Source: Spirosoma endbachense
Lineage (GTDB): Bacteria > Bacteroidota > Bacteroidia > Cytophagales > Spirosomataceae
Length of the DNA: 64,000 bases
NCBI RefSeq assembly: GCF_010233585.1
Contig: NZ_CP045997.1
Coordinates: 434,001 to 498,000 of the forward strand
Reading direction: 5' to 3'
Shown: positions 54,313-63,578 of the stretch, one piece after another
Layout: each line of letters opens with the position of its first letter
How positions within the stretch are numbered: position 1 is the stretch's first letter
Notes under the pieces: generated by a model
What the model was told of the DNA's origin: nothing
Database searches by the model: none
What the model saw: only the letters and a program-made list of their open reading frames with translations
Program-made: the position numbers and the translations under genes

Positions 54313-55044
54313 CTATTTCTTCCACAATTTATCCGTCAGCACTTTAGCCATGACCTGATCGCGATAATTCCGGCTGATTGGAATACGATGCGTTTGAATA
54401 AAGATTTCATTTCCCTCGATCGACTCAATTTTATTCGTAGAAACCATGAAAGATTTATGCACCCGGATAAATGACTGACTCGGTAAATTCTCCTCCAGGT
54501 TTTTCAAATTCAAGAGGGTTACGTATTTACTTTTAGTGGTATAAATGGTCACATAGTTTTGCAATCCTTCCGCAAACAGAATATCGTCGAAGACTATTTT
54601 TTCGTATTTATTTCCGCATTTGATAAAGAAATAATCATCGTTCGCTTCGACTTTTTGTGGATTTGCCGATGCCGATCTGGTGAGGAGCCGGTGGTATTCT
54701 TTCGCTTTATTGGCCGACTTGAAAAAACGATCGAACGTAATCGGTTTTAGCAGATAATCCAGCACATTTAACTGAAAACCTTCCAGCGCAAAGCTGGGGT
54801 AGGCCGTTGTAATAATGACCATTGGTGGATTTTCTACGATTTTTAAAAAATCGATGCCATTCATTTTAGGCATCTGAATATCCAGGAAAATCAAATCCGT
54901 GGGTTGCCGATCCAATAACGTGATGAGCTCAAGCGGATTTTCACAGGTATCGGTCAGGTGCAAAAAATCCACTTCCCGTACGTAACTGGCCAGGCCCTCC
55001 CTGGCTAATGGTTCATCATCGATAATGACACAATTGAGTTTCAT
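54313..55044 (-). CDS. LytTR family response regulator
   Basis: A 243-residue two-component regulator: receiver domain with D9/D10 and phospho-acceptor D55 in LIFLDIQMPK, conserved Lys in DYLLKPITFD, then a LytTR DNA-binding domain (about 140-240, FIRVHKSFMVSTNKIESIEGNEI). It overlaps the kinase gene by 4 nt (TGA within ATGA), so the pair is coupled. It may control the downstream fucosidase, though that is inferred from gene order only. Confidence 0.95.
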   Translation of the reverse strand: MKLNCVIIDDEPLAREGLASYVREVDFLHLTDTCENPLELITLLDRQPTDLIFLDIQMPKMNGIDFLKIVENPPMVIITTAYPSFALEGFQLNVLDYLLKPITFDRFFKSANKAKEYHRLLTRSASANPQKVEANDDYFFIKCGNKYEKIVFDDILFAEGLQNYVTIYTTKSKYVTLLNLKNLEENLPSQSFIRVHKSFMVSTNKIESIEGNEIFIQTHRIPISRNYRDQVMAKVLTDKLWKK

Positions 55045-56174
55045 ACGGGTATGCCGGAAATGGGTAAAGGTGATGCATGCACGGACTCCGTCAGGGTCAG
55101 CCGCAGCTTCACCTCGAATTGGTTCAGGTCATGTTGAATAGTCAGCTCGTATTGGCCTGGGTACAGGAGATCCAAACGTCGTTGCACGTTTTGCAGGCCA
55201 ATACCCCCGTACCTGACAACGTCATTGGCTATCTCAGTAGAGGTACTATTGGCCACAAAAAAGTCGAGTTGCTGACCATCCAGTTCTAATTTAATGGCAA
55301 TCCAGTTCGGTCGGTCATTGTGCCGGGAAACATGCTTAAACGCATTTTCGACAAAGGTCATCAGGATAAATGGAGCGATTTTTAAGTGAGCCATATAGCC
55401 TGGTTCGATGTCGAACGTCAATTGCATGTTCGTATTCTGCCGTAGTTTTTCCAGCTCAATAAAATTTTCCAGATAGCTGATTTCCTTGTCCAGAGAAATC
55501 AATTGATCATTGCATTCGTACAATTGATACCGTAGTAATTCGGAAAATTTGGCCAATGAGTCGGAGGCCATGTTAGGGTTTTTATGAATCAGAAAGAAGA
55601 TGGAATTGATGGTATTGAACAGGAAATGCGGGTTGAACTGGTTTTTAAGGAATTTCAGTTCGGTTTCCAGTTTCTCTTTTTCAAGCAATTGTTGCCGCTG
55701 TCTGGTCTGAATCCAGTTTTTGGTCAGTTTAATACTCATACCCAGCGTTACACTGGCAACAGTTGAGGGCAAGGCATTTCCCAGAAAGGTATTGAAGCAG
55801 GCCGATTTTCCAAACAGTTCTGCAATGGTTTTACCGCCGATGTAGGCGCTGAAATAATATCCCCCGACAATGCATAGGGTAGCGCACAAAACCGTCAGGG
55901 TTAAATAGATGATGTAGCTGGTTACTCTGTTTTTTTCGAGATACCTGGGAAGTAGATAATATAAGTTGAAATAGACCGCTAATGCCTGAAAAATGACGTA
56001 GAAGCTGTATTTAAGCGCATAGGGTAAGATAACTATCGTCTGGAAGACTTTTACCGGATTGCCCAGCGTAACCACCCACCATAAATAATGGTACAGAAAC
56101 CAGAACGGCAGGTGATATAATTTGTATCTAAAAAACCAGTTTTTTTCTGGCTGGTAAATTGATAGCACGTTCAT
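55041..56174 (-). CDS. LytS-like membrane sensor histidine kinase
   Basis: A 377-residue kinase of the YehU/LytS type: four or more N-terminal membrane helices (about 20-150), then the histidine-kinase region with phospho-acceptor H183 in NPHFLFNTINS. The ATPase part contains FVENAFKH and GIGLQNVQRRL. No separate sensory domain is seen, so the membrane bundle probably senses the signal. It is the first gene of a leftward unit with the LytTR regulator. Confidence 0.94.
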   Translation of the reverse strand: MNVLSIYQPEKNWFFRYKLYHLPFWFLYHYLWWVVTLGNPVKVFQTIVILPYALKYSFYVIFQALAVYFNLYYLLPRYLEKNRVTSYIIYLTLTVLCATLCIVGGYYFSAYIGGKTIAELFGKSACFNTFLGNALPSTVASVTLGMSIKLTKNWIQTRQRQQLLEKEKLETELKFLKNQFNPHFLFNTINSIFFLIHKNPNMASDSLAKFSELLRYQLYECNDQLISLDKEISYLENFIELEKLRQNTNMQLTFDIEPGYMAHLKIAPFILMTFVENAFKHVSRHNDRPNWIAIKLELDGQQLDFFVANSTSTEIANDVVRYGGIGLQNVQRRLDLLYPGQYELTIQHDLNQFEVKLRLTLTESVHASPLPISGIPV

Positions 56175-56545
56175 TTTGTAAGGCTTTCGGGAGACCTGTC
56201 CCTAACTGTACTGACTAAAAGGGGGTTGCTGTTTCGAAAGTACAAAAATCCAGCAGAGTTCGCGCTTTCGATCGATAAACGGACGATACCAATTGACGAA
56301 ACGCGTTCCCGGCTAAATGACCAGTAAAATTGGGGGCATTTGCTGATTCTCTACCTGTTTATCTGGATTTCAGGCAGTTGGTCAATTATTGGGCGACGAT
56401 CGTCATTCATTCTTTTTTTTGGGATTCATCACACCTTCTTTTACGGCACCAAGTCTGTTGCCAACCGTTGCTGAGTGCCTTTTCCTTCAGGATCAGAAGC
56501 GGTAAATCTGGACAGTTCTAACTTCTCATAATCCTGAATGCCTGT
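56175..56545. other. 371-nt divergent intergenic region, nothing specific recognised
   Basis: It separates the leftward LytS kinase gene from the rightward esterase-fold gene, so promoters for both should lie here. A weak -7-like TACTTTCG on the minus strand (about 56236-56243) is the only hint. No RNA or open frame of note was found. Confidence 0.35.
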
Positions 56546-57667
56546 ATGAAAAGAACAAAATTCATATTTGCCCTAGTGGCCCTTCTACGTATAATAGCCA
56601 TCGATGTAGTTGCACAACCCAAATTAGCAAAGAGCCTGGTTAAGGGGAAGAGTGCTACAGATCAGGACATAAAACATGGCACTCTGGTCACTGAAAACCT
56701 TGCATCGACCATCCTCCGTGATAACCGAATTGGCCTTGATACGAACCGTGACATCAAGGTCTATCTGCCACCAGGTTATGCGAATTCCAGCAAGTCTTAT
56801 CCAGTCGTCTATTACTTCCATAGTATTTTCTCGAACGCGGAAAAACTGGTTGGAGATGGTTCGATAATTAATCTGTTGGAGCGTGGCTTTGCGAACGGTA
56901 TTGTAAACGAGTTCATTTTTGTCGCTGCTGACTACAGCTCGCCCACAACCGGCAGTATTTATGAAAATTCACCGGTCAGTGGGCGTTGGCTCGATTTTAC
57001 GACCGACGAATTGGTCCCATTTATAGATGGCCGATTTCGTACCCTTCGTCACCGCGATAGCCGTGCGCTTGCTGGCGACTTTATCGGTGGACGGGGCGCG
57101 TTGAAGCTGGCGATGGTGCACCCTGAGCTTTTCAGCTTGGTTTACGCATTGCACCCGGTTGCTACCGGGATTGGCTTTTTGCCCTGGACCTCGGTTGACA
57201 TCGACTGGAAGAAAATTCATCGGGCAAAATCGTTTGCCGATCTGAAAGGCGATGGACGGGCGCAAATCTTCGTAACCGTCAGCCAGGCTTACCTGCCCAA
57301 TCTGAATCGACCTCCGTTCTATTGTGATTTCTTTACGGAACTCGAAAACGGTGAACCGAAACTCAACGTCGAAAATACCAGAAAGTCAAAACGAGGCTTT
57401 CACCTCGAAGAAACACTCGACGAGTCGGTTGAGAATCTTCAAACCATGCGCGGCATCGCCTTCGACTGGGGGCGCTTCGATCCGAATCAGGACCATGTGC
57501 AGTCCAATCGAGCGTTCAGCCGGAAGCTTGAGGATTTGGGTATCGAGCACGAGGCCGAGGAGTATCGGGGTAATCCCTGGAACAGAAACTGGACCGAAAA
57601 TGGCCGTTTCTACGCACGAGTGCTCCCGTTTCTGGCCCGGTATCTCGTGTTTGATGTCAACCAATAA
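56546..57667 (+). CDS. Secreted esterase-fold protein lacking catalytic Ser and His
   Basis: A 373-residue protein with a signal peptide (about 1-23) and an IroE/esterase-D-type alpha/beta hydrolase fold (DIKVYLPPGY, YPVVYYFHSI, FIFVAADYSS). The usual nucleophile elbow GHSMGG is GDFIGG here, with Phe at residue 179 (codon 57080-57082). The usual C-terminal His of the GNHWNR block is Pro at residue 344 (codon 57575-57577). Both key catalytic residues thus appear replaced while the rest of the fold is kept, including the flanking RGALKLAMVHPELF. It may be a non-catalytic, binding protein. A NTF2-like gene follows 38 nt downstream. Confidence 0.82.
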   Translation: MKRTKFIFALVALLRIIAIDVVAQPKLAKSLVKGKSATDQDIKHGTLVTENLASTILRDNRIGLDTNRDIKVYLPPGYANSSKSYPVVYYFHSIFSNAEKLVGDGSIINLLERGFANGIVNEFIFVAADYSSPTTGSIYENSPVSGRWLDFTTDELVPFIDGRFRTLRHRDSRALAGDFIGGRGALKLAMVHPELFSLVYALHPVATGIGFLPWTSVDIDWKKIHRAKSFADLKGDGRAQIFVTVSQAYLPNLNRPPFYCDFFTELENGEPKLNVENTRKSKRGFHLEETLDESVENLQTMRGIAFDWGRFDPNQDHVQSNRAFSRKLEDLGIEHEAEEYRGNPWNRNWTENGRFYARVLPFLARYLVFDVNQ

Positions 57668-57705
57668 AGGCTTACTCACTCTAAATTCTCAAGGAGCTAA
57701 TCGAC

Positions 57706-58641
57706 ATGATACAGTACAGATGGATCATTCTGCTCGTTTTACTAACCATCGTGAATAGTGCTGGTTTATTTGCCCAATCGGATTTAAAGGCGGATGAAAA
57801 AACGATCGCTTATTTGAAGCAATTCAGGTCTGATTATTCGAGGAGTATGCTTGAAAAGAATCCAGCGCTGATTCAGGCCTATTGTGCCGAAACGATACGA
57901 CTGATGCCCGAGTATCAAAAAACGATTATGGGTAAAGGTAATGCCCTGTTATACCACAACGCTTTTAGGACACGATTTGTGGTTCAGGAATTTAGCCGGA
58001 ACGAGCTGGAAGTCAATGACCTTGGGTCGATGGTAGCGGAGATTGGCCAATTTATTCTGAAAATGAACGAAAAACGTACTGGTAAAGCCTATGAACTAAT
58101 GGGCAAGTATGTCAATATCTGGGAAAAGGCAGCGAATGGTGCGTTATTGTTGATGACGGAGGCCTGGAATTACAACCACCCGCTTGAAATTGGCGATCTA
58201 TTGACATTTAAGGAGATACCCGTAGTTGACGTTGCGGTACAGGCGCACATGCCAATCACAAACAACATAAGTTTTGAACTTGCTGCCCTGAATCGCCTGA
58301 TGGAAGCTACCGTTAGTCAGCATGATTACCGGATATGGGCTCAGTTTTATGCCGATGATGGCATGTTTTGCTACACAGGACATCCTATATACAAGGGTAA
58401 AAAAGAGCTGGATGCTTTTCTGGTTGAACACTGCAAAGGCCTACCAATTTTTGAAAAACTGGACATCCGTAATGACCGCATCGATCATCTGGGAACGTAT
58501 GTAATTGAATACGCCAGCCACATTGCTACGGTGAGAAATGGTGACTGGTCGGGCGTTGGGGTTGGGAAAGATTTACGGATCTGGCGTAGGGAAAAAGATG
58601 GCTCACTTAAACTATTCAGACACATCGGAATGTATGACTAA
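57706..58641 (+). CDS. Secreted double SnoaL/NTF2-like protein
   Basis: A 311-residue protein with a signal peptide (about 1-24). Two NTF2/SnoaL-like halves are visible: about 30-155 (FRSDYSRSMLEKNPALIQAYCAE, then YELMGKYVNIW) and about 175-311 (LMEATVSQHDYRIWAQFYADD, GKKELDAF, ending LRIWRREKDGSLKLFRHIGMYD). Tandem NTF2-like domains usually bind small hydrophobic ligands or dimerise internally. It is probably co-transcribed with the preceding catalytically incomplete esterase. Confidence 0.78.
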   Translation: MIQYRWIILLVLLTIVNSAGLFAQSDLKADEKTIAYLKQFRSDYSRSMLEKNPALIQAYCAETIRLMPEYQKTIMGKGNALLYHNAFRTRFVVQEFSRNELEVNDLGSMVAEIGQFILKMNEKRTGKAYELMGKYVNIWEKAANGALLLMTEAWNYNHPLEIGDLLTFKEIPVVDVAVQAHMPITNNISFELAALNRLMEATVSQHDYRIWAQFYADDGMFCYTGHPIYKGKKELDAFLVEHCKGLPIFEKLDIRNDRIDHLGTYVIEYASHIATVRNGDWSGVGVGKDLRIWRREKDGSLKLFRHIGMYD

Positions 58642-58667
58642 TTTTCGCTACCTGGGTGAACTGAAAT

Positions 58668-60032
58668 TTACGGATTCTCGACCACTACCGGCCTATTTCT
58701 GCGCCAGAACCAATAGAAGGGGAGGCCGGTAGCGATTAACCCCAAGCCCGTTAGCGCTTCGCGGGGCTGATTAATCAGTGTCATCAAAACAAGTAACGTA
58801 CAACAGGACAAGAAAAATAAGGGTACGATCGGATAACCGATTACCCGATAAGGGCGAACGATGTCGGGCTGTTTTTGGCGAAGCAGAATCACACCCAGGG
58901 CAGTGGCCCCGTAAAAAATAAATGAAGCAAAAACCAGCATATCGGTCAATTGGTCAAAACTACCCGACCAGACCAGTATAATTGACCAAAAGCCCTGAAG
59001 CAGAATGGCTACCGATGGCGTTTTATAACGGGGATGAATACGGGCAGCTGCTTTAAAAAACAGTCCATCGCGCGCCATCGCATAAAAAACCCTGGCTGGC
59101 ATCAGTATAGAGGCATTGGTTGAGTTTGAGGTCGTTACCAGGATCAAGACCGAAATGAACGTGGCACCGGCCCAGCCTGCCGCCTGCCGCACGACTTCAA
59201 CAGCCGCAATTTTATCGGGTGTGCTGGCTAATTGAACAAGTTTATCAATGGGTAGCACGTATAAATAAACCGCATTCAAGAGTATATAAATGCCAACCAC
59301 GATACTGGTGCCTACGCCCAGTGCGATAGGCAGATTACGTTGTGGGGATTTGATCTCTTCGCCAATGTAGCCAATCTGATTCCACCCTTCATAACCCCAG
59401 AAAGCACCGAGTGAAGCAACAACAAGGGAGCCCAGTAAACTGCCCCGTGCATTTGTAACGGGTTCCTGAACAGACTGGGTAAGGTGAGTCAGGCTACCTG
59501 TCTGGGCTTGAAAACCCAGAAACGCAATAATGATGACTGCTACAAATGTCAGGTAAATCAGCGCCCGGCTAAGCCCTTCGGCGAACGATACACCCCGGTA
59601 ATTGACGAAACTCAAAAAAACGATTAGCGAGCTTGCAATTAGCTTTACGCTTAATTCCGCAGAAGCTCCGTGCGTACCTGTAAGCGAGAGCAGTGACTGG
59701 CCGAATATATGCGCGAGAGCGGCAATCGTGGCCGTGCGCATAACCGTGAACGCCCCCCAGCCGTACAGGAAGGCAAACAGGCGGCCGTAAATGTGTCTGA
59801 AATAAACGTATTCGCCCCCCGATTGAGGGAACATACCCGCCATCTCAGCATAGGTTAATGCACCCGCCAAACTGACAATACCCGCCATAACCCAACAAGC
59901 CAGGACCAGTATCGGTGATCCTAACTCTGCCGCCATCGGTGCTACTTTTTTGAAAACTCCAGAGCCAACAATTCCACTGACAACCAGTAAAATGGCTTGG
60001 TTAAGCGTGATGCTGCGGGCGAGTTTTGTCAT
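58668..60032 (-). CDS. APC superfamily amino-acid permease
   Basis: A 454-residue polytopic protein with about 12 membrane helices. The N-terminal block (LNQAILLVVSGIVGSGVFKK) and TM3-6 features (SLAGALTYAEMAGMFPQSGGEY) identify the LAT/APC amino-acid transporter family. The exact substrate cannot be inferred. It is the last gene of a leftward group with a HODM-like protein, a dipeptide-epimerase-like enzyme and a DUF1611 protein. It may therefore import an amino acid or dipeptide handled by them. Confidence 0.93.
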   Translation of the reverse strand: MTKLARSITLNQAILLVVSGIVGSGVFKKVAPMAAELGSPILVLACWVMAGIVSLAGALTYAEMAGMFPQSGGEYVYFRHIYGRLFAFLYGWGAFTVMRTATIAALAHIFGQSLLSLTGTHGASAELSVKLIASSLIVFLSFVNYRGVSFAEGLSRALIYLTFVAVIIIAFLGFQAQTGSLTHLTQSVQEPVTNARGSLLGSLVVASLGAFWGYEGWNQIGYIGEEIKSPQRNLPIALGVGTSIVVGIYILLNAVYLYVLPIDKLVQLASTPDKIAAVEVVRQAAGWAGATFISVLILVTTSNSTNASILMPARVFYAMARDGLFFKAAARIHPRYKTPSVAILLQGFWSIILVWSGSFDQLTDMLVFASFIFYGATALGVILLRQKQPDIVRPYRVIGYPIVPLFFLSCCTLLVLMTLINQPREALTGLGLIATGLPFYWFWRRNRPVVVENP

Positions 60033-60065
60033 GAAGTTAAGTAAATATGGCCTGATTATATTATT

Positions 60066-61013
60066 TCAACTAGTTGATTTGTAGTAATTTGAGTATATAT
60101 TATTCAAGTAACGGATTAAGATGGGCAAAAACGAGGTCATTCCTTTATAGTCAATCATTGCGGCTGGGGTCGTGCTAAATACCTGAGCCATTCGAATGGC
60201 AGCATCGGCCCGTTCTTCTACTTCACGAGCCAGTAGATTCTGATAGGTATGAATGCCAAACAGAATGGCTCCTGAGCGGGGTAATCGGGTAAGCGTTTGC
60301 CGTTCGATACGGATATAGAGTTGTTCTGCGATGGAGTCGATCGTCATTTGGGCACTTTGATCCGCGAGAAGTTTCTCGAGCATTGGCGTATGGCGGCTTG
60401 TCATGTCCAATTGATCGGTTACTTTCACACTCCAGTTCACACGCCAGACCGGGCGACCTACTGGCAATCGTTCCATAAGCTTTTGTGCGGCCTGCATCAT
60501 GGGTTCTACAATGGGGACAATGGGTCTGTGAATCTGCCAGAAGGGCAACCCAAGTTTCTCATCCAGACACCATCCATTACCGAAACACAATTGTCCCGCT
60601 ACCAGCGTGGCTTCCTTACCCGCCAGAATGGTCAGATCTTCCTGAACCTGTCGCCCTGCCCAATCGAGCGGATCGTTGGGGAGGGTTCGCAGATCGCCGA
60701 AGGTAAAGGTTGTCTCTTCGTTCAGTATGCGATTCTGCCAAAACCATTGATCGCCGTTTTGATGAAGCGTAAACGAATCAGGCGAAAACCGGGCCAAATT
60801 TTGCAGGACCAGCTCCAAAACCTCCCATTGAGCTGTTTCGTGGCCGGGCAACGCCTGATAATAGTAGTTGGGTAACGTGTTCAGCAACTGGCGTTTTAGA
60901 GCAATTTCGGTTTGATATTGTGGATCAACCTCAACAAGCCAGTCGCTTTCGGGCAACGGATACGTACCCATTTTGTCATTAAACTGCTGGCCAAACGGGA
61001 AATAGGGGAGCAT
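60066..61013 (-). CDS. DUF3445 / heme-dependent oxidative N-demethylase-like protein
   Basis: A 315-residue protein matching DUF3445, whose characterised members are heme-dependent oxidative N-demethylase (HODM) alpha-type subunits. Family features are the early YFPFGQQF and WLVEVDP, the central CFGNGWCLDEKLGLPFWQIHRPIVPIVE and the late RLPRSGAILFGIHTY. The IHxPIP-like stretch and the His/Arg pattern fit. The heme ligand cannot be assigned from sequence alone. It lies 22 nt downstream of the epimerase gene, so it is part of one transcript. Confidence 0.85.
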   Translation of the reverse strand: MLPYFPFGQQFNDKMGTYPLPESDWLVEVDPQYQTEIALKRQLLNTLPNYYYQALPGHETAQWEVLELVLQNLARFSPDSFTLHQNGDQWFWQNRILNEETTFTFGDLRTLPNDPLDWAGRQVQEDLTILAGKEATLVAGQLCFGNGWCLDEKLGLPFWQIHRPIVPIVEPMMQAAQKLMERLPVGRPVWRVNWSVKVTDQLDMTSRHTPMLEKLLADQSAQMTIDSIAEQLYIRIERQTLTRLPRSGAILFGIHTYQNLLAREVEERADAAIRMAQVFSTTPAAMIDYKGMTSFLPILIRYLNNIYSNYYKSTS

Positions 61014-61035
61014 TGGTTACTAATGGATGAATAAG

Positions 61036-62106
61036 TTATATCAGGCGACGTAATCCCAGGCCCGCTTCACCGGTTGGACGCATGACGCCATTTTCGAGAA
61101 CAAAACCACCCGATACCACATCTTCGGCAAGATCCAGACTGCCATCGAGATCAATGTAACGGGTATTTGCACACGCAAAAGCTGCGTGTAAGGCTGCGGT
61201 AATGCTGATCCGACTTTCGTCATTGCAACCCCAAAACAGGGAAATGGTAGCTGACCGGGCAATGGTGGCAATCTCAAGTGCTGACCGAATACCCCCACAT
61301 TTCATCAGCTTGATGTTAAAGATACCAAAAGGCTGGGGGTGTTGGGCAAGTTTTAAGGCCGCTTCGGGATTTTTTAGCGATTCGTCAGCTGCCAGTAACC
61401 GCCGTATGGTATCGGGTAAACCAAGTAATTCGTGTTCAGTACCAACCTGTAATGGTTGTTCGATCAGTTCGATCTGAGTAGTGGATGTCGCTTTCAGGAA
61501 AGCCTCCAACTCAGTTAGCGAATATCCCTGATTCGCATCGACACGAATGGTCAGGTCGTGCGGATAACGCTCCCGAAGCTTCAGGATTCGCTCAATATCC
61601 TCAGATACATTCAAGCCGGTTTTTACCTTGAGCACCCGAAAACCCAGCTCATAATAAGCAACTGCTTCTACCAGTGTATCGGCAGCATTCATAATGCCGA
61701 TGGTTACGGACGTTGGTAACGACTGGATTTTCTGCCCATAAAAGGCGACAACCGGAACGCCCAGAAATTGACCAAAGGCGTCATGCAGGGCAATATCCAG
61801 GGCGGCTAATGTGCCCGGCGCATTCGGAAACTGCTGACTGGCTTCATCGAGCAGGTTGTAAAAGAGCCTGATATCGCGCCCGATGAGTCTGGTTGTCCAG
61901 TCACTTTGCAAATTCTGCAAGGCCTGGTCGGGTGATTCGCCTACCACTTCCGGCGAAGGGTTGGCAGCCCCAACGCCGACAATCCCGTTTGCCAGTTCAA
62001 TTTCCAGAAAGACATTCTCGACCGTCGAAATCGTCTGGTAAGCGATCGTATACGGTTTCGTAAGCGCCAGATCCCGGCAATAGGAGCGGATGGCTTTAAT
62101 GCGCAT
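61036..62106 (-). CDS. Enolase-superfamily dipeptide/N-acyl amino-acid epimerase
   Basis: A 356-residue muconate-lactonizing-enzyme-type protein. The two-base and metal sites are intact: K160/K162 (KVK), D190, E216 and D241 as metal ligands, and K266 (NIKLMK). This fits L-Ala-D/L-Glu-type dipeptide epimerases. Its neighbour encodes DUF1611; in a described D-glutamate pathway an epimerase of this type (DgcA) and a DUF1611 N-acetyltransferase (DgcN) work together, so N-acetyl-glutamate racemisation is an alternative substrate assignment. It overlaps the DUF1611 gene by 11 nt. Confidence 0.88.
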   Translation of the reverse strand: MRIKAIRSYCRDLALTKPYTIAYQTISTVENVFLEIELANGIVGVGAANPSPEVVGESPDQALQNLQSDWTTRLIGRDIRLFYNLLDEASQQFPNAPGTLAALDIALHDAFGQFLGVPVVAFYGQKIQSLPTSVTIGIMNAADTLVEAVAYYELGFRVLKVKTGLNVSEDIERILKLRERYPHDLTIRVDANQGYSLTELEAFLKATSTTQIELIEQPLQVGTEHELLGLPDTIRRLLAADESLKNPEAALKLAQHPQPFGIFNIKLMKCGGIRSALEIATIARSATISLFWGCNDESRISITAALHAAFACANTRYIDLDGSLDLAEDVVSGGFVLENGVMRPTGEAGLGLRRLI

Positions 62107-63160
62107 GAGCCGCAGTGGTTAGGGTCTGAATAACAGGTACAATAGGCGCTACACCCTCTTCCAGTGGGAGAAGTACCGGAATACCAAGCTGTTCTCTGTA
62201 TTGATTCTGGTAAGCAAAGGCTTCATCCCGACTGCATCCTTCTGTGTTGAGAGCGAGGGCAATGACCGTCGAGCCATAGGCATTGATCAGGTTAATCTCT
62301 GTATCAACGGGAGGTATGCGCCCCCAATCTGGAATATGGTCATAATAGGTTCGTTGGGGCGCATGAACCAGCACCACATACCGGGCGTTGCCCGACACCA
62401 GAAACTCCGAGCCACAGGGACCACTGGGGTTTCGGAGCGCGGCCTGACCCTCAATCAGCAGGACATCGGCGCCAGTTTCGCGCCAGCAGGAAACGAGCGA
62501 ATGTTCGAGTTCACCCGATACAAAATCGTTGAGGGTCGAATCGACAATGAAGCCATATTGACCACCCTGAAGCCAGCCGGTCTGGCCGGTATAGATCATT
62601 TGGGCATTGATACCCTGCTGGTTACAGGCTTCCCGGATCAGGCGGGTGGTTGTCCGCTTGCCGAGGGCACAATCGGTGCCGATAACCGCGATGATAGGGG
62701 CGGTAATCTGGTTAATCTCACCCGTCCAGAAATGAAGGTCCTGCCGGGGTTTAGGCCGTCGCACGTCGATGAGCTGACCACCATACTGCCGGGCCAGCGC
62801 AACCAGGTCGGGTTTCTCATTCAGAAATTCATGCAATCCGTTAACCACCGACAGCCCCTTTTCCAGGCTTTGGCGAATATCGGTGAGCATGGTTGGGGGT
62901 AAAACTCCGCCACTTGTTGCCACGGCAACGATAGCATGGGAAACCGGCCCAACCGTCGAAAGTGCCTCATCGACTGATGCAAAAACGGGAATATTCCGGA
63001 ATATCCCGTCGAGAATGGTGCCTGCGTCCTGTCCAGCCGTTGGCAAATCGACCACGCCCACGACCTGATAGCGATCCGACCCCCGGATCAGTCCGTGGGC
63101 TGTTTTGGCGTTGGGGGTGGCCAATAAGCCGTCTGTGAGCAAAATTGCCCGATTATTCAT
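62096..63160 (-). CDS. DUF1611 protein (DgcN-like)
   Basis: A 354-residue protein of the DUF1611 family. The N-terminal domain has a Rossmann-like strand (VVGVVDLP). The C-terminal domain carries a P-loop GTDCALGKRT (161-170) and later LIEGQAALRNPSG. Members of this family have been described as D-glutamate N-acetyltransferase (DgcN). The pairing with an enolase-superfamily epimerase, 11-nt overlap, supports a similar role, but acyl-acceptor specificity is not provable here. It is the first gene of the leftward module. Confidence 0.82.
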   Translation of the reverse strand: MNNRAILLTDGLLATPNAKTAHGLIRGSDRYQVVGVVDLPTAGQDAGTILDGIFRNIPVFASVDEALSTVGPVSHAIVAVATSGGVLPPTMLTDIRQSLEKGLSVVNGLHEFLNEKPDLVALARQYGGQLIDVRRPKPRQDLHFWTGEINQITAPIIAVIGTDCALGKRTTTRLIREACNQQGINAQMIYTGQTGWLQGGQYGFIVDSTLNDFVSGELEHSLVSCWRETGADVLLIEGQAALRNPSGPCGSEFLVSGNARYVVLVHAPQRTYYDHIPDWGRIPPVDTEINLINAYGSTVIALALNTEGCSRDEAFAYQNQYREQLGIPVLLPLEEGVAPIVPVIQTLTTAAHAH

Positions 63161-63578
63161 TGATAGGTATGCTTCAGATTTGGCTAAAACTATGGTTTTG
63201 TTCGTATAATTGAAAATGATTTGACATGAAATAAGGAATAAATCAAGAATAGGAAATGCTATTCTTTTTGGATAGGACTTTCGCTTCGAGTCGTGTAGGA
63301 GCAGAAACTAATGCCACTCGAAATCACCATCCAGTAAATGATCAGCCTGAACGCCAAACACCTGGGCTAACGAAACTGCTGACTGACTTCACGTGGTTAT
63401 GTTGCCGATCTGGTTTTGTTCTACCCCGCCACCGTATAGGACAACGCCTATATCGGCGACCGAAAAGTTCACTCGACTGATATGGACACTGTTGGGTCGT
63501 CGGGAAATTGGTGTATGAGGGTCAGAAAGTCCGGGCGTATGATTCGTCGGCGATGGAGTGGGAGAGGCCAGAAGTATC
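63161..63578. other. 418-nt intergenic region with repeat arm and gene-like fragments
   Basis: 63274-63295 (AGGACTTTCGCTTCGAGTCG plus TG) repeats an arm of the 21951-22077 foldback. A stretch at 63481-63576 reads as a coding-like tail (GKLVYEGQKVRAYDSS) with a stop directly before it; it may be a remnant. No intact gene was found. Confidence 0.45.
63274..63295. repeat. Second copy of a foldback arm
   Basis: 22 nt identical to the reverse complement of the right arm at about 22059-22080. Similarity extends a few bases left (TGGA-TAGG). Only one arm is present here. Confidence 0.7.

Noticed and set aside
63256..63480. Rightward 74-codon frame
   Set aside because: It covers the repeat arm and low-likelihood sequence; no motif or downstream continuation supports it as a gene.
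63481..63576. C-terminal fragment of a transposase or enzyme
   Set aside because: The protein-like tail is short and I could not match it to a family; it is mentioned only as possible debris.
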